Positions 1-8,404 are shown, counted from the stretch's first letter. The stretch: DNA of 64,000 nucleotides from Streptosporangium subroseum (GCF_900188345.1 NZ_FZOD01000002.1:227630-291629), one strand, 5' to 3'. Translations and numbers: made by a program. The notes: generated from the letters alone by a model not told the origin.

Positions 1-265
1 CGTCCCTCATCCGCTTCGCTCCTTCGGTCCTCAGTCCAGTTCACCGGCGCCTCCTCGCGGGCTCAAGGCGTCGCTGCGCGCCGCGGCTCGGTGGCCGGCA
101 ACCGGTCTCTCATCCGCTCCGCCCTGCGCTGATGGCGACGCTGCGCGTCGCGGTTCGGACGCTCTTATCCGGCGATCTTCCCTCGTCACGCGTCCGCTCC
201 GCTCCCGCGTTCCTCAGCCCAGTTCACCGGCGCCTCCTCGGGGTTGATCGCGTCGCTGCGCGGGC
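1..265. repeat. Imperfect ~73-bp direct repeat, noncoding
   Basis: No gene is supported here. Two related blocks lie at about 7-80 and 188-260. They share a 22-bp identical core (36-57 and 219-240, beginning CCAGTTCACCGGCGCC) and end in the same GCGTCGCTGCGCG. The second block runs into the 3' end of the MoxR gene. The repeat may be a degraded tandem duplication of gene-end sequence; its function is unknown. Confidence 0.5.
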
Positions 266-1270
266 TCATCGGGGACCCTGGTTCCAGACCACCAGCGGGG
301 GCGGTACGGCGGTCAGGATCTGCCTGATCACGTCCTCGGGCTCCACCCCGTCGGCCAGCGCGTCGAAGGTGAGCATGAGCCGGTGGGACATCACGTCCAC
401 GGCCACGTCACGCACGTCGTCGGGAAGCAGGTAGTCGCGGCCCCGCAGCAGGGCCAGGCCGCGTCCGGCGGCGACCAGGCCCAGCGTGGCGCGGGGGCTG
501 ACCCCGATCTCGATGTTCTCCTCCAGCTCGGCCAGGCCGTACTCGCCCGGGGCGCGGGTGGCCATCACCAGCCTGACGACGTAGTCGGCGACGAGCTGGT
601 GTACGGAGACCTGGTCGGCCATCTTCTGCAGCTCCGCCAGCCGTACGGGATCGAGCACCTGCCTGGGCGTCGGGGGGGTCACGCTCATCCGGTGGAGGAT
701 CTCCAGCTCCTCGTGCGCGCTGGGGTGGACGATGCGGACCTTGAACAGGAACCGGTCGCGCTGGACCTCGGGGAGGGGGTAGACGCCCTCGGACTCGATC
801 GGGTTCTGGGTGGCCAGCACGATGAACGGCTTGGGCAGCGGGTGGGTCTTCCCGGCCAGGGTGACCTGCCGTTCGGCCATGACCTCCAGGAGCGCGGACT
901 GGACCTTGGCCGGGGCCCGGTTGATCTCGTCGGCGAGCAGGAAGTTGACGAACACCGGACCGAGCTCGATGTCGAAGGCCTCGCGGGAGGGGTGGTAGAC
1001 GCGGGTTCCCACGATGTCGCTGGGGACGAGGTCGGGGGTGAACTGGATGCGGGCGAAGTCGCCGCCGACCACGGTGGCCAGGGTGGAGGCGGCCAGGGTC
1101 TTGGCGACGCCGGGCACACCCTCAAGCAGGCAGTGGCCCCGGGCGAGGAGTGCCACGAGCAACCGTTCCACCATGTGCTCTTGACCTACGATGACCCGCC
1201 GGACCTCGGCCAGGGCATCGCGCAACAGCGCGGTATCGATCTCGCTGGGCAGTTCTTCGGCGACGGTCAT
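266..1270 (-). CDS. MoxR-family AAA+ ATPase
   Basis: This encodes a 334-residue MoxR-type AAA+ ATPase, a cytoplasmic chaperone-like ATPase that usually acts with DUF58/VWA proteins in assembly or stress functions. Walker A is GVPGVAKT at about residues 51-58 and Walker B is LLADE at about 111-115. The sensor-1 segment LATQNP and the MoxR lid region follow. I chose the ATG at 1270 (MTVAEELP). The frame stays open upstream to 1366, but that extension lacks conserved sequence. Partner DUF58 or transglutaminase genes would be expected downstream, to the left, outside the window. Family assignment is secure; the specific substrate is unknown. Confidence 0.93.
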   Translation of the reverse strand: MTVAEELPSEIDTALLRDALAEVRRVIVGQEHMVERLLVALLARGHCLLEGVPGVAKTLAASTLATVVGGDFARIQFTPDLVPSDIVGTRVYHPSREAFDIELGPVFVNFLLADEINRAPAKVQSALLEVMAERQVTLAGKTHPLPKPFIVLATQNPIESEGVYPLPEVQRDRFLFKVRIVHPSAHEELEILHRMSVTPPTPRQVLDPVRLAELQKMADQVSVHQLVADYVVRLVMATRAPGEYGLAELEENIEIGVSPRATLGLVAAGRGLALLRGRDYLLPDDVRDVAVDVMSHRLMLTFDALADGVEPEDVIRQILTAVPPPLVVWNQGPR

Positions 1271-1395
1271 GTTGATATTCCACCAAATGAGATGCCGGGT
1301 CACACGGCAGGTCGGCTGCGTATTTCCTGACAGTACCCATGTGGGTTCTCTGTCAGTACCCCACACGGGCGCGATGTGATCGGCGGTGTGCTTTC

Positions 1396-2154
1396 ATGGC
1401 AGACGTGGCCAGTCCGCTCCAGTACGACGACCCGCCCCACCTGGGGCCCTTCCTCATGCAGGCGCGTCTGCGGGTGGGGCCCGCGGGGCTGGTCTACCTC
1501 GGGCGGGGCGCCGACGGCCGGGCGGTCTCGGTCGCCGTGCTGACCAGGGGCGCCGCGCTCGACCCCGCCGCCCGCGACCGGTTCGTCACCGGGATCCGCG
1601 AGGCGCTGGCCAGCCGTTCCGGCGTGCGGGGGTGGATGGCCAGGGCGGCGCGGGGGCGCACCGCGGTGGCCGACGCGACTCCGCAGGTGCTGGCCATGGA
1701 TGACGGAAGCGCGCCGTGGGTGGCCACGCCGTACGAGTCCGGCAGGGTGGGGGCGGAGTGGTTCCTCGAACCCGTGCTGGTGAGCGGCACCCTGATCGGG
1801 GAGGAGCACGGGCCGGATTTCGCGCCGTACTGGGTGAGTGATCGTTCGCCCGCGCTGCCTCCGCCGCCCAAGGGTGCGCCGCCGCCCACGGAGACCCAGC
1901 GGTCGGTGATCATCGCCTCGGTCGTGCTGACGGTTCTGCTGGTGTTGCTGACCGTGATGCTCTGGCTGCTGCTGCGCAGGGTCGAAGAGGTCGAGCCGCC
2001 GCCGAGGCCGTTGCCGGGGACGGTGTTCGTGCCGACCCCGCCGCCGGTCCCGACGACGACCGGGCCCGGGCGGCCCACTCCGGGCCCAGGCCGGACCGGG
2101 ACCGGGACCCCCGGGCCCTCGGAGGGCGACGAGGACGAGGGCGAGCCCATTTAG
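1396..2154 (+). CDS. Membrane-anchored protein with kinase N-lobe-like start
   Basis: This encodes a 252-residue protein. Residues about 16-75 (LGPFLMQARL, GLVYLGRGADGRAV, then an ARDRF segment) follow the spacing of an actinobacterial Ser/Thr kinase N-lobe (glycine loop, VYLGR, beta-3 strand). The beta-3 lysine is replaced (SVAVL instead of VAVK), and no HRD or DFG catalytic loop follows. One transmembrane helix lies at about 170-194. The C-terminal tail is rich in Pro, Thr and Gly and ends in an acidic cluster. It is therefore probably a catalytically dead, truncated PknB-like membrane protein. ATG at 1396 was chosen over upstream in-frame starts. It is divergent from moxR. The kinase relationship is my inference from sequence pattern. 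Confidence 0.7.
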   Translation: MADVASPLQYDDPPHLGPFLMQARLRVGPAGLVYLGRGADGRAVSVAVLTRGAALDPAARDRFVTGIREALASRSGVRGWMARAARGRTAVADATPQVLAMDDGSAPWVATPYESGRVGAEWFLEPVLVSGTLIGEEHGPDFAPYWVSDRSPALPPPPKGAPPPTETQRSVIIASVVLTVLLVLLTVMLWLLLRRVEEVEPPPRPLPGTVFVPTPPPVPTTTGPGRPTPGPGRTGTGTPGPSEGDEDEGEPI

Positions 2155-2219
2155 GGTGACCCGCCGGCGGGTTCGGCCTTTCCTCTCATGAAGGTGTCCT
2201 CACCGGGTAGACGCGGTGT

Positions 2220-3230
2220 GTGAGCGAACTCCGACACAGTGACCCGGCGGAGCCGGGCATCCTGAGGCGGCGCAGGGGCAAGGGCTTCAGCTACCACCGT
2301 TCCGGCGGGGAGCAGGTCCGCGACCGCCGTACCCTCGCGAGGATCAGGGCGCTGGCGATCCCGCCCGCCTGGACCGACGTCTGGATCTGCCGGTTTCCGG
2401 ACGGGCACATTCAGGCGGTCGGCACGGACACGGCGGGGCGGCGTCAGTATCGCTATCACGACGTCTGGCGCGTGGAGCAGGACCGGGTGAAGTTCGACCG
2501 GGTGCTGGAGGTGGCCGAGCGGCTGCCGGCTTTCCGGAAGCGGGTCGCCGAGGATCTGGGGCAGCGGGGGCTGACACGTGATCGGGTGCTGGCCGCCGCG
2601 GCGAGGATGCTCGACATCGGCTTCTTCCGGGTCGGAGGGGAGTCCTACGACTCCTTCGGGCTGGCCACGCTCCGGATGGAACACGTCACCTGTACGGCGG
2701 GGCGTGTCGTCTGCGGCTACCCGGCCAAGGGCGGCAAGTTCAGGGAGCTGGAGATCGTCGACGTGGACGTGTGCAAGGTGATCGCCGCCTTGCACAAGGC
2801 CGCGGACGAGGGGGAACTGCTGCGCTACAGGGACGGTTCCGGCTGGAGCGACGTGCGCAGCGACGACATCAACGCCTACCTGCGCGAGGCACTCGACGTC
2901 GAGGCGTCGGCCAAGGACTTCAGGACCTGGCATGCGACGGTGCTGGCCGCCGTGGGCCTGGCGGTCTCCTCGCGTGCCCGTTCCCGAACCGGCAGGAGGA
3001 AGGCGGTCAGCCGGGTGATCGGCGAGGTGGCCGGTTATCTGGGCAACACCCCGGCCGTCGCGCGGGCCTCCTACGTCGATCCGCGCGTCATCGAGGCCTA
3101 CGAGAAAGGCCGGACCATCACGCGGGCGCTCGGCGGGCTGGGCGCCGACATCGGGTTCGGGCAGCCGGCCACGCATGGTGAGGCGGAGCGGGCGGTCATC
3201 TCCCTGCTGCGGCGTTCGTCGGCGACCTGA
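2220..3230 (+). CDS. DNA topoisomerase IB (eukaryote-like)
   Basis: This encodes a 336-residue type IB topoisomerase, which relaxes supercoils through a 3'-phosphotyrosine intermediate. The N-terminal DNA-binding region contains the typical IPPAW and YRYHDVW segments (residues 47-85). The catalytic core shows Arg137 (FFRVGG), Arg235 and His238 in KDFRTWHAT, and the nucleophile Tyr285 in ASYVDPRV. The length is normal for bacterial members. The start is GTG at 2220. It stands alone, with no operon partner visible. Bacterial topoisomerase IB is patchily distributed but common in actinomycetes. Confidence 0.95.
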   Translation: MSELRHSDPAEPGILRRRRGKGFSYHRSGGEQVRDRRTLARIRALAIPPAWTDVWICRFPDGHIQAVGTDTAGRRQYRYHDVWRVEQDRVKFDRVLEVAERLPAFRKRVAEDLGQRGLTRDRVLAAAARMLDIGFFRVGGESYDSFGLATLRMEHVTCTAGRVVCGYPAKGGKFRELEIVDVDVCKVIAALHKAADEGELLRYRDGSGWSDVRSDDINAYLREALDVEASAKDFRTWHATVLAAVGLAVSSRARSRTGRRKAVSRVIGEVAGYLGNTPAVARASYVDPRVIEAYEKGRTITRALGGLGADIGFGQPATHGEAERAVISLLRRSSAT

Positions 3231-3849
3231 TCTCGGGCGCGGGCGTGGGACCGCCGGGAGGGAGGGCCGCGGCCAAATCCCGGTGACCCCTTTCCGTTGC
3301 CCGGCACGCGGGGGTGGCGGTTGTTTCCGGGAATTTCCCGCTTGGGGAGATTCTTTGGCTTCCGCGCTATAAGTCGGATTTTTCCGGATATGGACCCGGC
3401 ATGCCGACATGGTTTCGGCGCGCCGAAAGCGACCGCCGCAGGGAAGGAACGTCATCATGACGGACGTGTCGAGCATGGGGGCGCAGCCGGGCGACGAGCG
3501 CCCGGTGCTGACCAACCGGCAGGGGCGCCAACACCCTCGGGGCGATGGAGGATCACCCGCGGCCCCCGGGGCCGGTGGGAGATTCTCGGCGGCCGGGGTC
3601 ATTGTTCGCGCCGTCGTTCGCGACACCCGGATTCGCGGGGATTCACGGCATCGGCAATGAGCGCCGTCCCCGTTAATGCGCCGCGGTTGGGGTGATCGGG
3701 CGACACCCAGGATCCCCTTTTCTCGTAAAACCCCAGGTCAAGGCCGTACGATTTTTCATCCGAAAAGGTATATATGGGATTATAGTGGGCACCCGATCAA
3801 GAAGCTGAGCTGCCAACCGTGAATCGCCGCCACTTCCACTTGGATCGCC
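3231..3849. other. Intergenic stretch with a possible catalase relic and AT-rich leader
   Basis: No intact gene is seen across about 620 bases. Between 3457 and 3660 lies the catalase-like relic listed separately. The stretch from about 3735 to 3849 is distinctly AT-richer (runs such as GGTATATATGGGATTATAG at 3767-3785) and probably holds the promoter and leader of the whiB gene that starts at 3850. Confidence 0.5.
3457..3660 (+). pseudogene. Possible catalase N-terminal remnant
   Basis: A strong ribosome binding site (AAGGA, 8 bases before ATG at 3457) opens a frame whose first 23 codons end in RPVLTNRQG, the typical start of clade-3 catalases just before the heme-domain threading arm. After that point the sequence no longer matches in frame and stops after 67 codons. 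A GPRG-like segment, expected about 12 residues later in catalases, appears in another frame. I read this as a catalase gene reduced by frameshift and deletion. The match is short, so chance similarity cannot be excluded. Confidence 0.35.
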
Positions 3850-4122
3850 ATGTATGTCCAGAATAATGTGATTGCATTCGCCCACTGGTCCCGCCGTTCT
3901 TCGTGCCTTGGCGAGGATCCCGAACTCTTCTTCCCCGTCTCCTCCGAGGGGCCCGGCCAGGTGCAGTACGAGCGCGCCAAAGCCGTCTGCCGTCGCTGCC
4001 CCGTACGCGGGCGCTGCCTGGAGTACGCCCTGAGCACCCAGCAGATGTACGGCGTGTGGGGAGGTACCACCCCGGAGGAGCGCAGAGCGACCATGTCGCA
4101 GATGAGGCGTGGGGTCAGGTAG
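3850..4122 (+). CDS. WhiB-family iron-sulfur regulator
   Basis: This encodes a 90-residue WhiB-like protein. Four cysteines that ligate a [4Fe-4S] cluster are at Cys19, Cys47, Cys50 and Cys56 (C..CxxCxxxxxC), followed by the turn motif GVWGG and a basic C-terminus (ERRATMSQMRRGVR) for DNA binding. WhiB-like proteins bind sigma-A region 4 and control development or stress genes only in Actinobacteria. The gene follows a long AT-rich leader, suggesting tight transcriptional control. I cannot tell which Wbl subfamily it belongs to. Confidence 0.93.
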   Translation: MYVQNNVIAFAHWSRRSSCLGEDPELFFPVSSEGPGQVQYERAKAVCRRCPVRGRCLEYALSTQQMYGVWGGTTPEERRATMSQMRRGVR

Positions 4123-4173
4123 CGGAATCAGGTGACCACGGGATGCGGCTTCCGCGACGACGGCCGAGCTACG

Positions 4174-4635
4174 TCAGTCCAGGCAGAACTCGTTGCCCTC
4201 GGGGTCGGTCATCACGATGAAGCCGGCGCTCAGCGGGGGCTCCGGCTCGTCGCGGCGCACCCGCTTCGCTCCCAGCGCGACGAGCCGGTCGCACTCGGCC
4301 TCCAGCGCCGCCATCCGCTCCTCTCCCCGCAGTCCGGGAGCCGCACGGACGTCGAGGTGGACGCGGTTCTTGGCGACCTTGTCCTCCGGCACCCGCTGGA
4401 AGAACAGCCGGGGGCCGTGCCCTTCCGGATCCTCGATGGCCGATCTCGTGTTGCGCTGCTCCTCCGGTACGCCGACCCGCGCGAGGAAGTCGTCCCACGC
4501 GGCCAGCGGGTCGGCACCCTCGGGCAGGTCGACTCCGGGCGGGCCGGGGTGGACGTAGCCCAGGACGTCGCGCCAGAAGGACGACAGCGCCTTCGGGTCG
4601 TGGGCGTCGAAGGTGACCTGAATGTGGCGGCTCAT
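4174..4635 (-). CDS. VOC/glyoxalase-fold protein
   Basis: This encodes a 153-residue single vicinal-oxygen-chelate (Glyoxalase_6-type) protein. The opening HIQVTFDAHDPKALSSFWRD, the central NRVHLDV strand and the closing FIVMTDPEGNEFCLD are typical of actinobacterial members. The fold carries metal-ligand positions, but the substrate is unknown; members include resistance and isomerase-like proteins. The ATG overlaps the last 4 bases of the upstream DinB gene, so the two are translationally coupled and probably both controlled by the divergent WYL regulator. Confidence 0.85.
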   Translation of the reverse strand: MSRHIQVTFDAHDPKALSSFWRDVLGYVHPGPPGVDLPEGADPLAAWDDFLARVGVPEEQRNTRSAIEDPEGHGPRLFFQRVPEDKVAKNRVHLDVRAAPGLRGEERMAALEAECDRLVALGAKRVRRDEPEPPLSAGFIVMTDPEGNEFCLD

Positions 4636-5219
4636 CGGGTTGCTCCGTTCGTCGTGGATCTTGTGTGCAGGTAGAGGTCGCGCAGCAGGCAGACCTCGGA
4701 CAGATGATGGATCAGCTCACGGTGGATGTGCAGCACCAGATCGGCCATGGACGCCTCGGGGTAGGGCTCCTTCGCGCCGACCGGGACCCGTAGCCCGGCC
4801 TCGCCGAGGTCGCGCACCCCGGCCAGCCAGACGTCGAGCTGGGTCTCGAGCTGGTCGAGCGCGGTGGCCGCGCTGCCGGCGTACTCCCAGGTCTCGTACG
4901 ACGCCGCAGGGGCGCCGAAGTGCGCCGCGTTGCGCGCGGCGAGCACGCCGACGATGACGTGACCGAGCTGCCAGGCGATCGTGGTGAAGGCCGCGGGGAC
5001 CGGCTCGGGGAAGGCGTAGTCCACCGTGAAGTCCCCGGCGCCGACCTGCACGGGCGCCGTCGAGCTGCCGCGCGGCCGTACGCTCCAGGCGTCCGGCACC
5101 GGCGACCAGAAGTATTCGTCGTCGGTGAGGCCGTCGAGCCGGGCTCGGAGCTGATGGTTCCAGTGAAATTCCCACTGCTCGCGCAGCGTCCGGTTCCAGT
5201 TGAGTTCGTCTGCGTCCAT
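4632..5219 (-). CDS. DinB-family (mycothiol-dependent enzyme-like) protein
   Basis: This encodes a 195-residue four-helix DinB/MDMPI-superfamily protein. It has the LREQWEFHWNHQLRARLDGLTDDEY helix region, an AWQLGHVIVG segment and a C-terminal HIHRELIHHLSEV helix, which supply the histidines of the DinB metal site. Actinobacterial members are thought to be metal-dependent thiol (often mycothiol) transferases. It is first in a two-gene unit with the VOC gene, and is divergent from the WYL regulator across 53 bases that contain a perfect dyad. Confidence 0.85.
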   Translation of the reverse strand: MDADELNWNRTLREQWEFHWNHQLRARLDGLTDDEYFWSPVPDAWSVRPRGSSTAPVQVGAGDFTVDYAFPEPVPAAFTTIAWQLGHVIVGVLAARNAAHFGAPAASYETWEYAGSAATALDQLETQLDVWLAGVRDLGEAGLRVPVGAKEPYPEASMADLVLHIHRELIHHLSEVCLLRDLYLHTRSTTNGATR

Positions 5220-5238
5220 GGGGCCACCCTGGCACCCC

Positions 5239-5261
5239 TAGCGGACAGGATCGGTCCGCTA
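5239..5261. promoter_or_regulatory. Dyad operator between dinB-like and WYL genes
   Basis: A perfect inverted repeat, TAGCGGAC-N7-GTCCGCTA, sits between the start codons of the divergent DinB gene (5219) and WYL regulator gene (5273). Its end is 12 bases before the regulator's GTG. The location and symmetry suggest the WYL protein binds here to control both directions. The binding is inferred. Confidence 0.65.
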
Positions 5262-5272
5262 TCTCTGGCAGG

Positions 5273-6283
5273 GTGGGCGACATGGATGTGGCAAGCGGTG
5301 AGGAGCGGGGGACGACGGAGCGGGTGCTCACCCTGCTCGGGCTGCTGCAGCAGCGCCGGGTCTGGACCGGGCCCGAGCTCGCCGACCGGCTCGGGGTCAC
5401 GCCGCGCACGGTACGGCGTGACGTCGAACGGCTGCGCACGCTCGGCTATCCGGTGCATGCCGTCCAGGGCGTCGGCGGCGGCTACCAGCTCGGCCCGGGG
5501 CAGGATCTGCCGCCGCTGCTGCTCGACGACGAGGAGGCGATCGCCACCGCGGTCTCGCTGCTCGCCGGAGCGGGGGGTGCGGTCGCCGGCGCCGGCGACG
5601 CCGCCCTGCGGGCGCTGACCAAGCTCGACCGGGTGCTGCCCACCCGGCTGCGGCACGAGGTGCGCGCGCTCTCCGCCTCGGTGGAGTCCTTCGGCGGAGG
5701 CGGCCGTACGCCGGTCGACCCCAAGGTGCTCATGACGCTGGCCAGGGCCTGCCGCGACGAGGTGGAGGCCGGCTTCGCCTACCCGTCCGGGAGCGAGGTG
5801 CGAGGGCGGCGGGTCGAGCCCTACCGCCTGGTCGCCTCCGACCGGCGCTGGTACCTCCTCGCCTACGACCTCGATCGCGACGACTGGCGCAGCTTCCGCG
5901 TCGACCGGATGACCGACGTGTCCGCACGGACCAGGCGCTTTCGCCCGCGCGCGGCGCCCGACGCGGCGGCGTACGTGCAGGAGGGGGTGGCGAGCCGGGT
6001 CTACCCGCACCGGGCGCGCTTCCTCGTGCACGCGTCGGCCGACACGGTGCGCGCGCAGCTTCCGGCGTCGGCGGCCGTCGTGCGGCGGCGGGGGAGCGAG
6101 CTCTGCGAGGTGCTCAGCGGCGCCGGCAGCCTCGACTTCGTGCTCATGCACGTGCTCCTGCTGGGGCACGACTTCGAGGTGCTCGACCCTCCGGAGCTCG
6201 CAGGGCGCTGTCGCGCGCTGGCGGAGAGGCTGCTGTCGGCCGGTGCGGGGATCTCACCGGTGCCGGACGCGGAGGAGTCATGA
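5273..6283 (+). CDS. YafY-type HTH/WYL-domain transcriptional regulator
   Basis: This encodes a 336-residue protein. An N-terminal DeoR-like HTH (about residues 15-70, with LADRLGVTPRTVRRDVERL and the wing GGGYQL) is followed by a WYL domain (about 145-215, including RRVEPYRLV, RRWYLLAYD and FRVDRM) and a C-terminal WCX segment. WYL domains sense nucleic-acid or other ligands; YafY-type proteins often repress an adjacent DinB or VOC gene. Both neighbours here fit that pattern. GTG at 5273 was used; an ATG nine bases later is also possible. Confidence 0.92.
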   Translation: MGDMDVASGEERGTTERVLTLLGLLQQRRVWTGPELADRLGVTPRTVRRDVERLRTLGYPVHAVQGVGGGYQLGPGQDLPPLLLDDEEAIATAVSLLAGAGGAVAGAGDAALRALTKLDRVLPTRLRHEVRALSASVESFGGGGRTPVDPKVLMTLARACRDEVEAGFAYPSGSEVRGRRVEPYRLVASDRRWYLLAYDLDRDDWRSFRVDRMTDVSARTRRFRPRAAPDAAAYVQEGVASRVYPHRARFLVHASADTVRAQLPASAAVVRRRGSELCEVLSGAGSLDFVLMHVLLLGHDFEVLDPPELAGRCRALAERLLSAGAGISPVPDAEES

Positions 6284-6392
6284 GCCGTGACCACGCCGGC
6301 GCGCCGGGCACGAGCTCACGGCCCCCATGAGCCGCGACCGCGCCGGCACCCCGCGTACGAGCCCACGGCCGGACCCGCGTACGAGCCCCCGG
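6282..6392. repeat. Imperfect tandem repeat, ~47-bp unit
   Basis: Two and a half degenerate copies follow the WYL stop codon. Units start GAGCCGTGACC (6282) and GAGCCGCGACC (6329), and a partial CCGCGTACGAGCC-containing copy ends at about 6392, where the terminator stem begins. There is no coding signal. Confidence 0.45.
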
Positions 6393-6426
6393 CTGAACCC
6401 CGGGCCGGGGGCCCCGGGGTTCAGCC
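6391..6426. terminator. Bidirectional hairpin between convergent genes
   Basis: A 14-bp perfect stem (GGCTGAACCCCGGG and its complement) closes an 8-base loop. It lies between the convergent WYL and DUF72 genes and covers the DUF72 stop codon. No T-run follows, as is common for actinomycete terminators. Confidence 0.7.
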
Positions 6427-7320
6427 GGGATCCCGCTCCCCGTCGAGTTCGTCGACGAGGGTGAGGAACCGGGCGGCGTTGCGCTGGGAGGAGTCCTCGC
6501 AGCAGTTGTTGAAGAGCACGTGGACGACCTTGGCGTCCTCCGCGAGCCGGTGGACGGCGACCGCCCACCGTTTGAGCTCCGCCTCCGAGTACAGGTAGGC
6601 GAAGCGTTCCTCGATCTTCTTGCTGGTCCACCGGTCGGAGTGCCCGTGGAACCGTACCACGACGAGGTCGGAGGTGGCGGCCAGGATCGGCGGGATCGAC
6701 GACGGATGCCCCTGCGGCATGTCGACGCAGACGTAGGCGATGTCGTTCGCGGCGAGGAACCCGAGGGTTTCCTCGCGGTTCTCCTCCTCCATCCAGGTGC
6801 GGTTGCGGAACTCGACGCTGATGCGCATCGGCCGGCAGCGCCGCGCGCACTCCAGGATGTAACGCCTGCGGCCCTCTCCGATCGGGAACCACGGCGGAAA
6901 CTGGAAGAGCACGGCTCCCAGCTTTCCCGCCTCGTGCAGCGGCATGAGGGCGCTGAGGAACCGTTGCCAGACCTCCTCGACGATCTCCGGGTCCACGTCG
7001 TCGAGGTAGAGGTTCCGCTTCGACGTGCCGAGTTTTTCCCGCAGATCCTTGTAGAGGGACTCGGGCCGGGTGGGGTGGCCGGTCAGCAGGGAGAAGGCCT
7101 TGACGTCGAAGGTGAAGTCTGTCGGGGTGCGGTCCCGCCAGGCTTCCGCGGTGCGCTGCGCCGGAGGGTGGTAGTAGGTGGCGTCCACCTCCACGAGTGG
7201 AAACCGCGACGCGTAGTAGGCCAGGCGTTTCGCCGGGGTGGAGGCGTCGTCGGGATACCAGCCCGACTCCAGCAGCGACCTGTCCGTCCAGGAGGCCGTA
7301 CCAACAAGGATCTTCCTCAT
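6421..7320 (-). CDS. DUF72 TIM-barrel protein
   Basis: This encodes a 299-residue DUF72 protein (YecE-like TIM barrel of unknown activity). Hallmarks are the N-terminal GTASWTD, the FPLVEVDATYYHPP strand, FQFPPWF, SVEFRNRTW and VRFHGH, and a C-terminal HVLFNNC. The length is standard. It starts 34 bases downstream of the epimerase stop on the same strand, so the two may be cotranscribed. Biochemical function is not established for the family. Confidence 0.92.
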   Translation of the reverse strand: MRKILVGTASWTDRSLLESGWYPDDASTPAKRLAYYASRFPLVEVDATYYHPPAQRTAEAWRDRTPTDFTFDVKAFSLLTGHPTRPESLYKDLREKLGTSKRNLYLDDVDPEIVEEVWQRFLSALMPLHEAGKLGAVLFQFPPWFPIGEGRRRYILECARRCRPMRISVEFRNRTWMEEENREETLGFLAANDIAYVCVDMPQGHPSSIPPILAATSDLVVVRFHGHSDRWTSKKIEERFAYLYSEAELKRWAVAVHRLAEDAKVVHVLFNNCCEDSSQRNAARFLTLVDELDGERDPG

Positions 7321-7354
7321 ACGAGGTTGCTTCCCGGTGACACGGCTTCTATCT

Positions 7355-8404
7355 TCACGGTCGCTTTCCGACCCCGCTCGCTATCTCACGGATCCGCGCG
7401 GGACCGCCGGTGTCGGGCGAGAGCGGCGGGGTCTCCATCCCCTCGGCGGTGCGCAGACCTTCGAACAGCTCTTTCATCGCGTCGAGGGAGGAGTGGCGCG
7501 GCTGCCAGCCCAGTTCGGTGTGGGCACGGCCGATATCCATGATCGGCATTCTGAGCACCAGGTCGACCAGGTCCGGTGACGCGGGGACCAGGCGCATGCG
7601 CCAGGCGGCGGCGACGGTGCTCCTGAGCGTCCAGCCGGAGACGGGCATCAGCCGGGTGTCGAGCAGATCGGCCAGCACGGATGGGGTGATCACCGGGTCG
7701 GCGGCGATGTTGAAGGCGCCCGACACCGGCCGGGTGAGCGCCAGCCGGTAGGCCTCGGCGACGTCGTCGGTGTGGACCGCCTGGAACTCGAGACCAGGGG
7801 TGTCGGGAACAAAGGGGATCATGCCCGGCCGTATCATCCGCTGGGGCACCAGCGGCCCTCCGAACAGCCGCCGCTGCCCGATCGCCGCCTCCCGCTTGAA
7901 GATGAAGCCCGGCCGCAGTCGCACCACCCTGGTGGCCGGGTGGTCCCGCTCGAACACGTCGAGCACACGCTCGACATAGGCCTTCTCCCGGCCGTAGGAG
8001 GCACCCGGCCAGCCGTGGGTGGGCCAGTCCTCGGTGACCGGCTGGTCCTTGGGCCCTGAGGAGTAGGCGCCCACCGAGGAGGCGTGGATCAGGACGGAGA
8101 CCCGTGCCCGCGCCGCGGCCTCGAAGACCCGCGTGCTGCCGATGACATTGCCCCGCCAGGTCGTCACCGGGTTGCGAGTGGGCTGGAACAGCCACGCCAG
8201 ATGGATGACCGCGTCGGCCCCGTCGAAGTACGGAGCCAGGTCCCCGGTGGCGACCTCCACGGCGTGCCAGGCGGTCTTCTCCGGATGCCAGTCCGGCAGC
8301 CTGCGGGCCAGGCCCACGACGGAGGTGACATGTGGGTCGGCCGCGAGGGCGGACACCACGCTCGTGCCCACGTTCCCGGTGGCACCGACGACTACTACGC
8401 GCAT
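7355..8404 (-). CDS. NAD-dependent epimerase/dehydratase (extended SDR)
   Basis: This encodes a 349-residue extended short-chain dehydrogenase. The nucleotide-binding motif GATGNVG is at residues 7-13, the active-site Ser is in HASSVGAYS, and the Tyr-Lys pair is in ASYGREKAYVE. C-terminal substrate-binding segments include FNIAADPVITPS. I start at the ATG at 8404 (MRVVVVGATG). The frame stays open far upstream to 9469, but that stretch is antisense shadow of the hydrolase gene. Likely substrate: a nucleotide sugar or similar small molecule, not identifiable from sequence. Confidence 0.9.
   Translation of the reverse strand: MRVVVVGATGNVGTSVVSALAADPHVTSVVGLARRLPDWHPEKTAWHAVEVATGDLAPYFDGADAVIHLAWLFQPTRNPVTTWRGNVIGSTRVFEAAARARVSVLIHASSVGAYSSGPKDQPVTEDWPTHGWPGASYGREKAYVERVLDVFERDHPATRVVRLRPGFIFKREAAIGQRRLFGGPLVPQRMIRPGMIPFVPDTPGLEFQAVHTDDVAEAYRLALTRPVSGAFNIAADPVITPSVLADLLDTRLMPVSGWTLRSTVAAAWRMRLVPASPDLVDLVLRMPIMDIGRAHTELGWQPRHSSLDAMKELFEGLRTAEGMETPPLSPDTGGPARIREIASGVGKRP

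Noticed and set aside
2151..3626. 491-codon frame opposite the topoisomerase gene
   Set aside because: It is a shadow of the topoisomerase IB gene, whose catalytic residues are all in place on the other strand.
4712..6169. 485-codon frame antisense to the WYL gene running into the DinB gene
   Set aside because: It is the complement of two clearly identified genes; composition is typical of a shadow frame.
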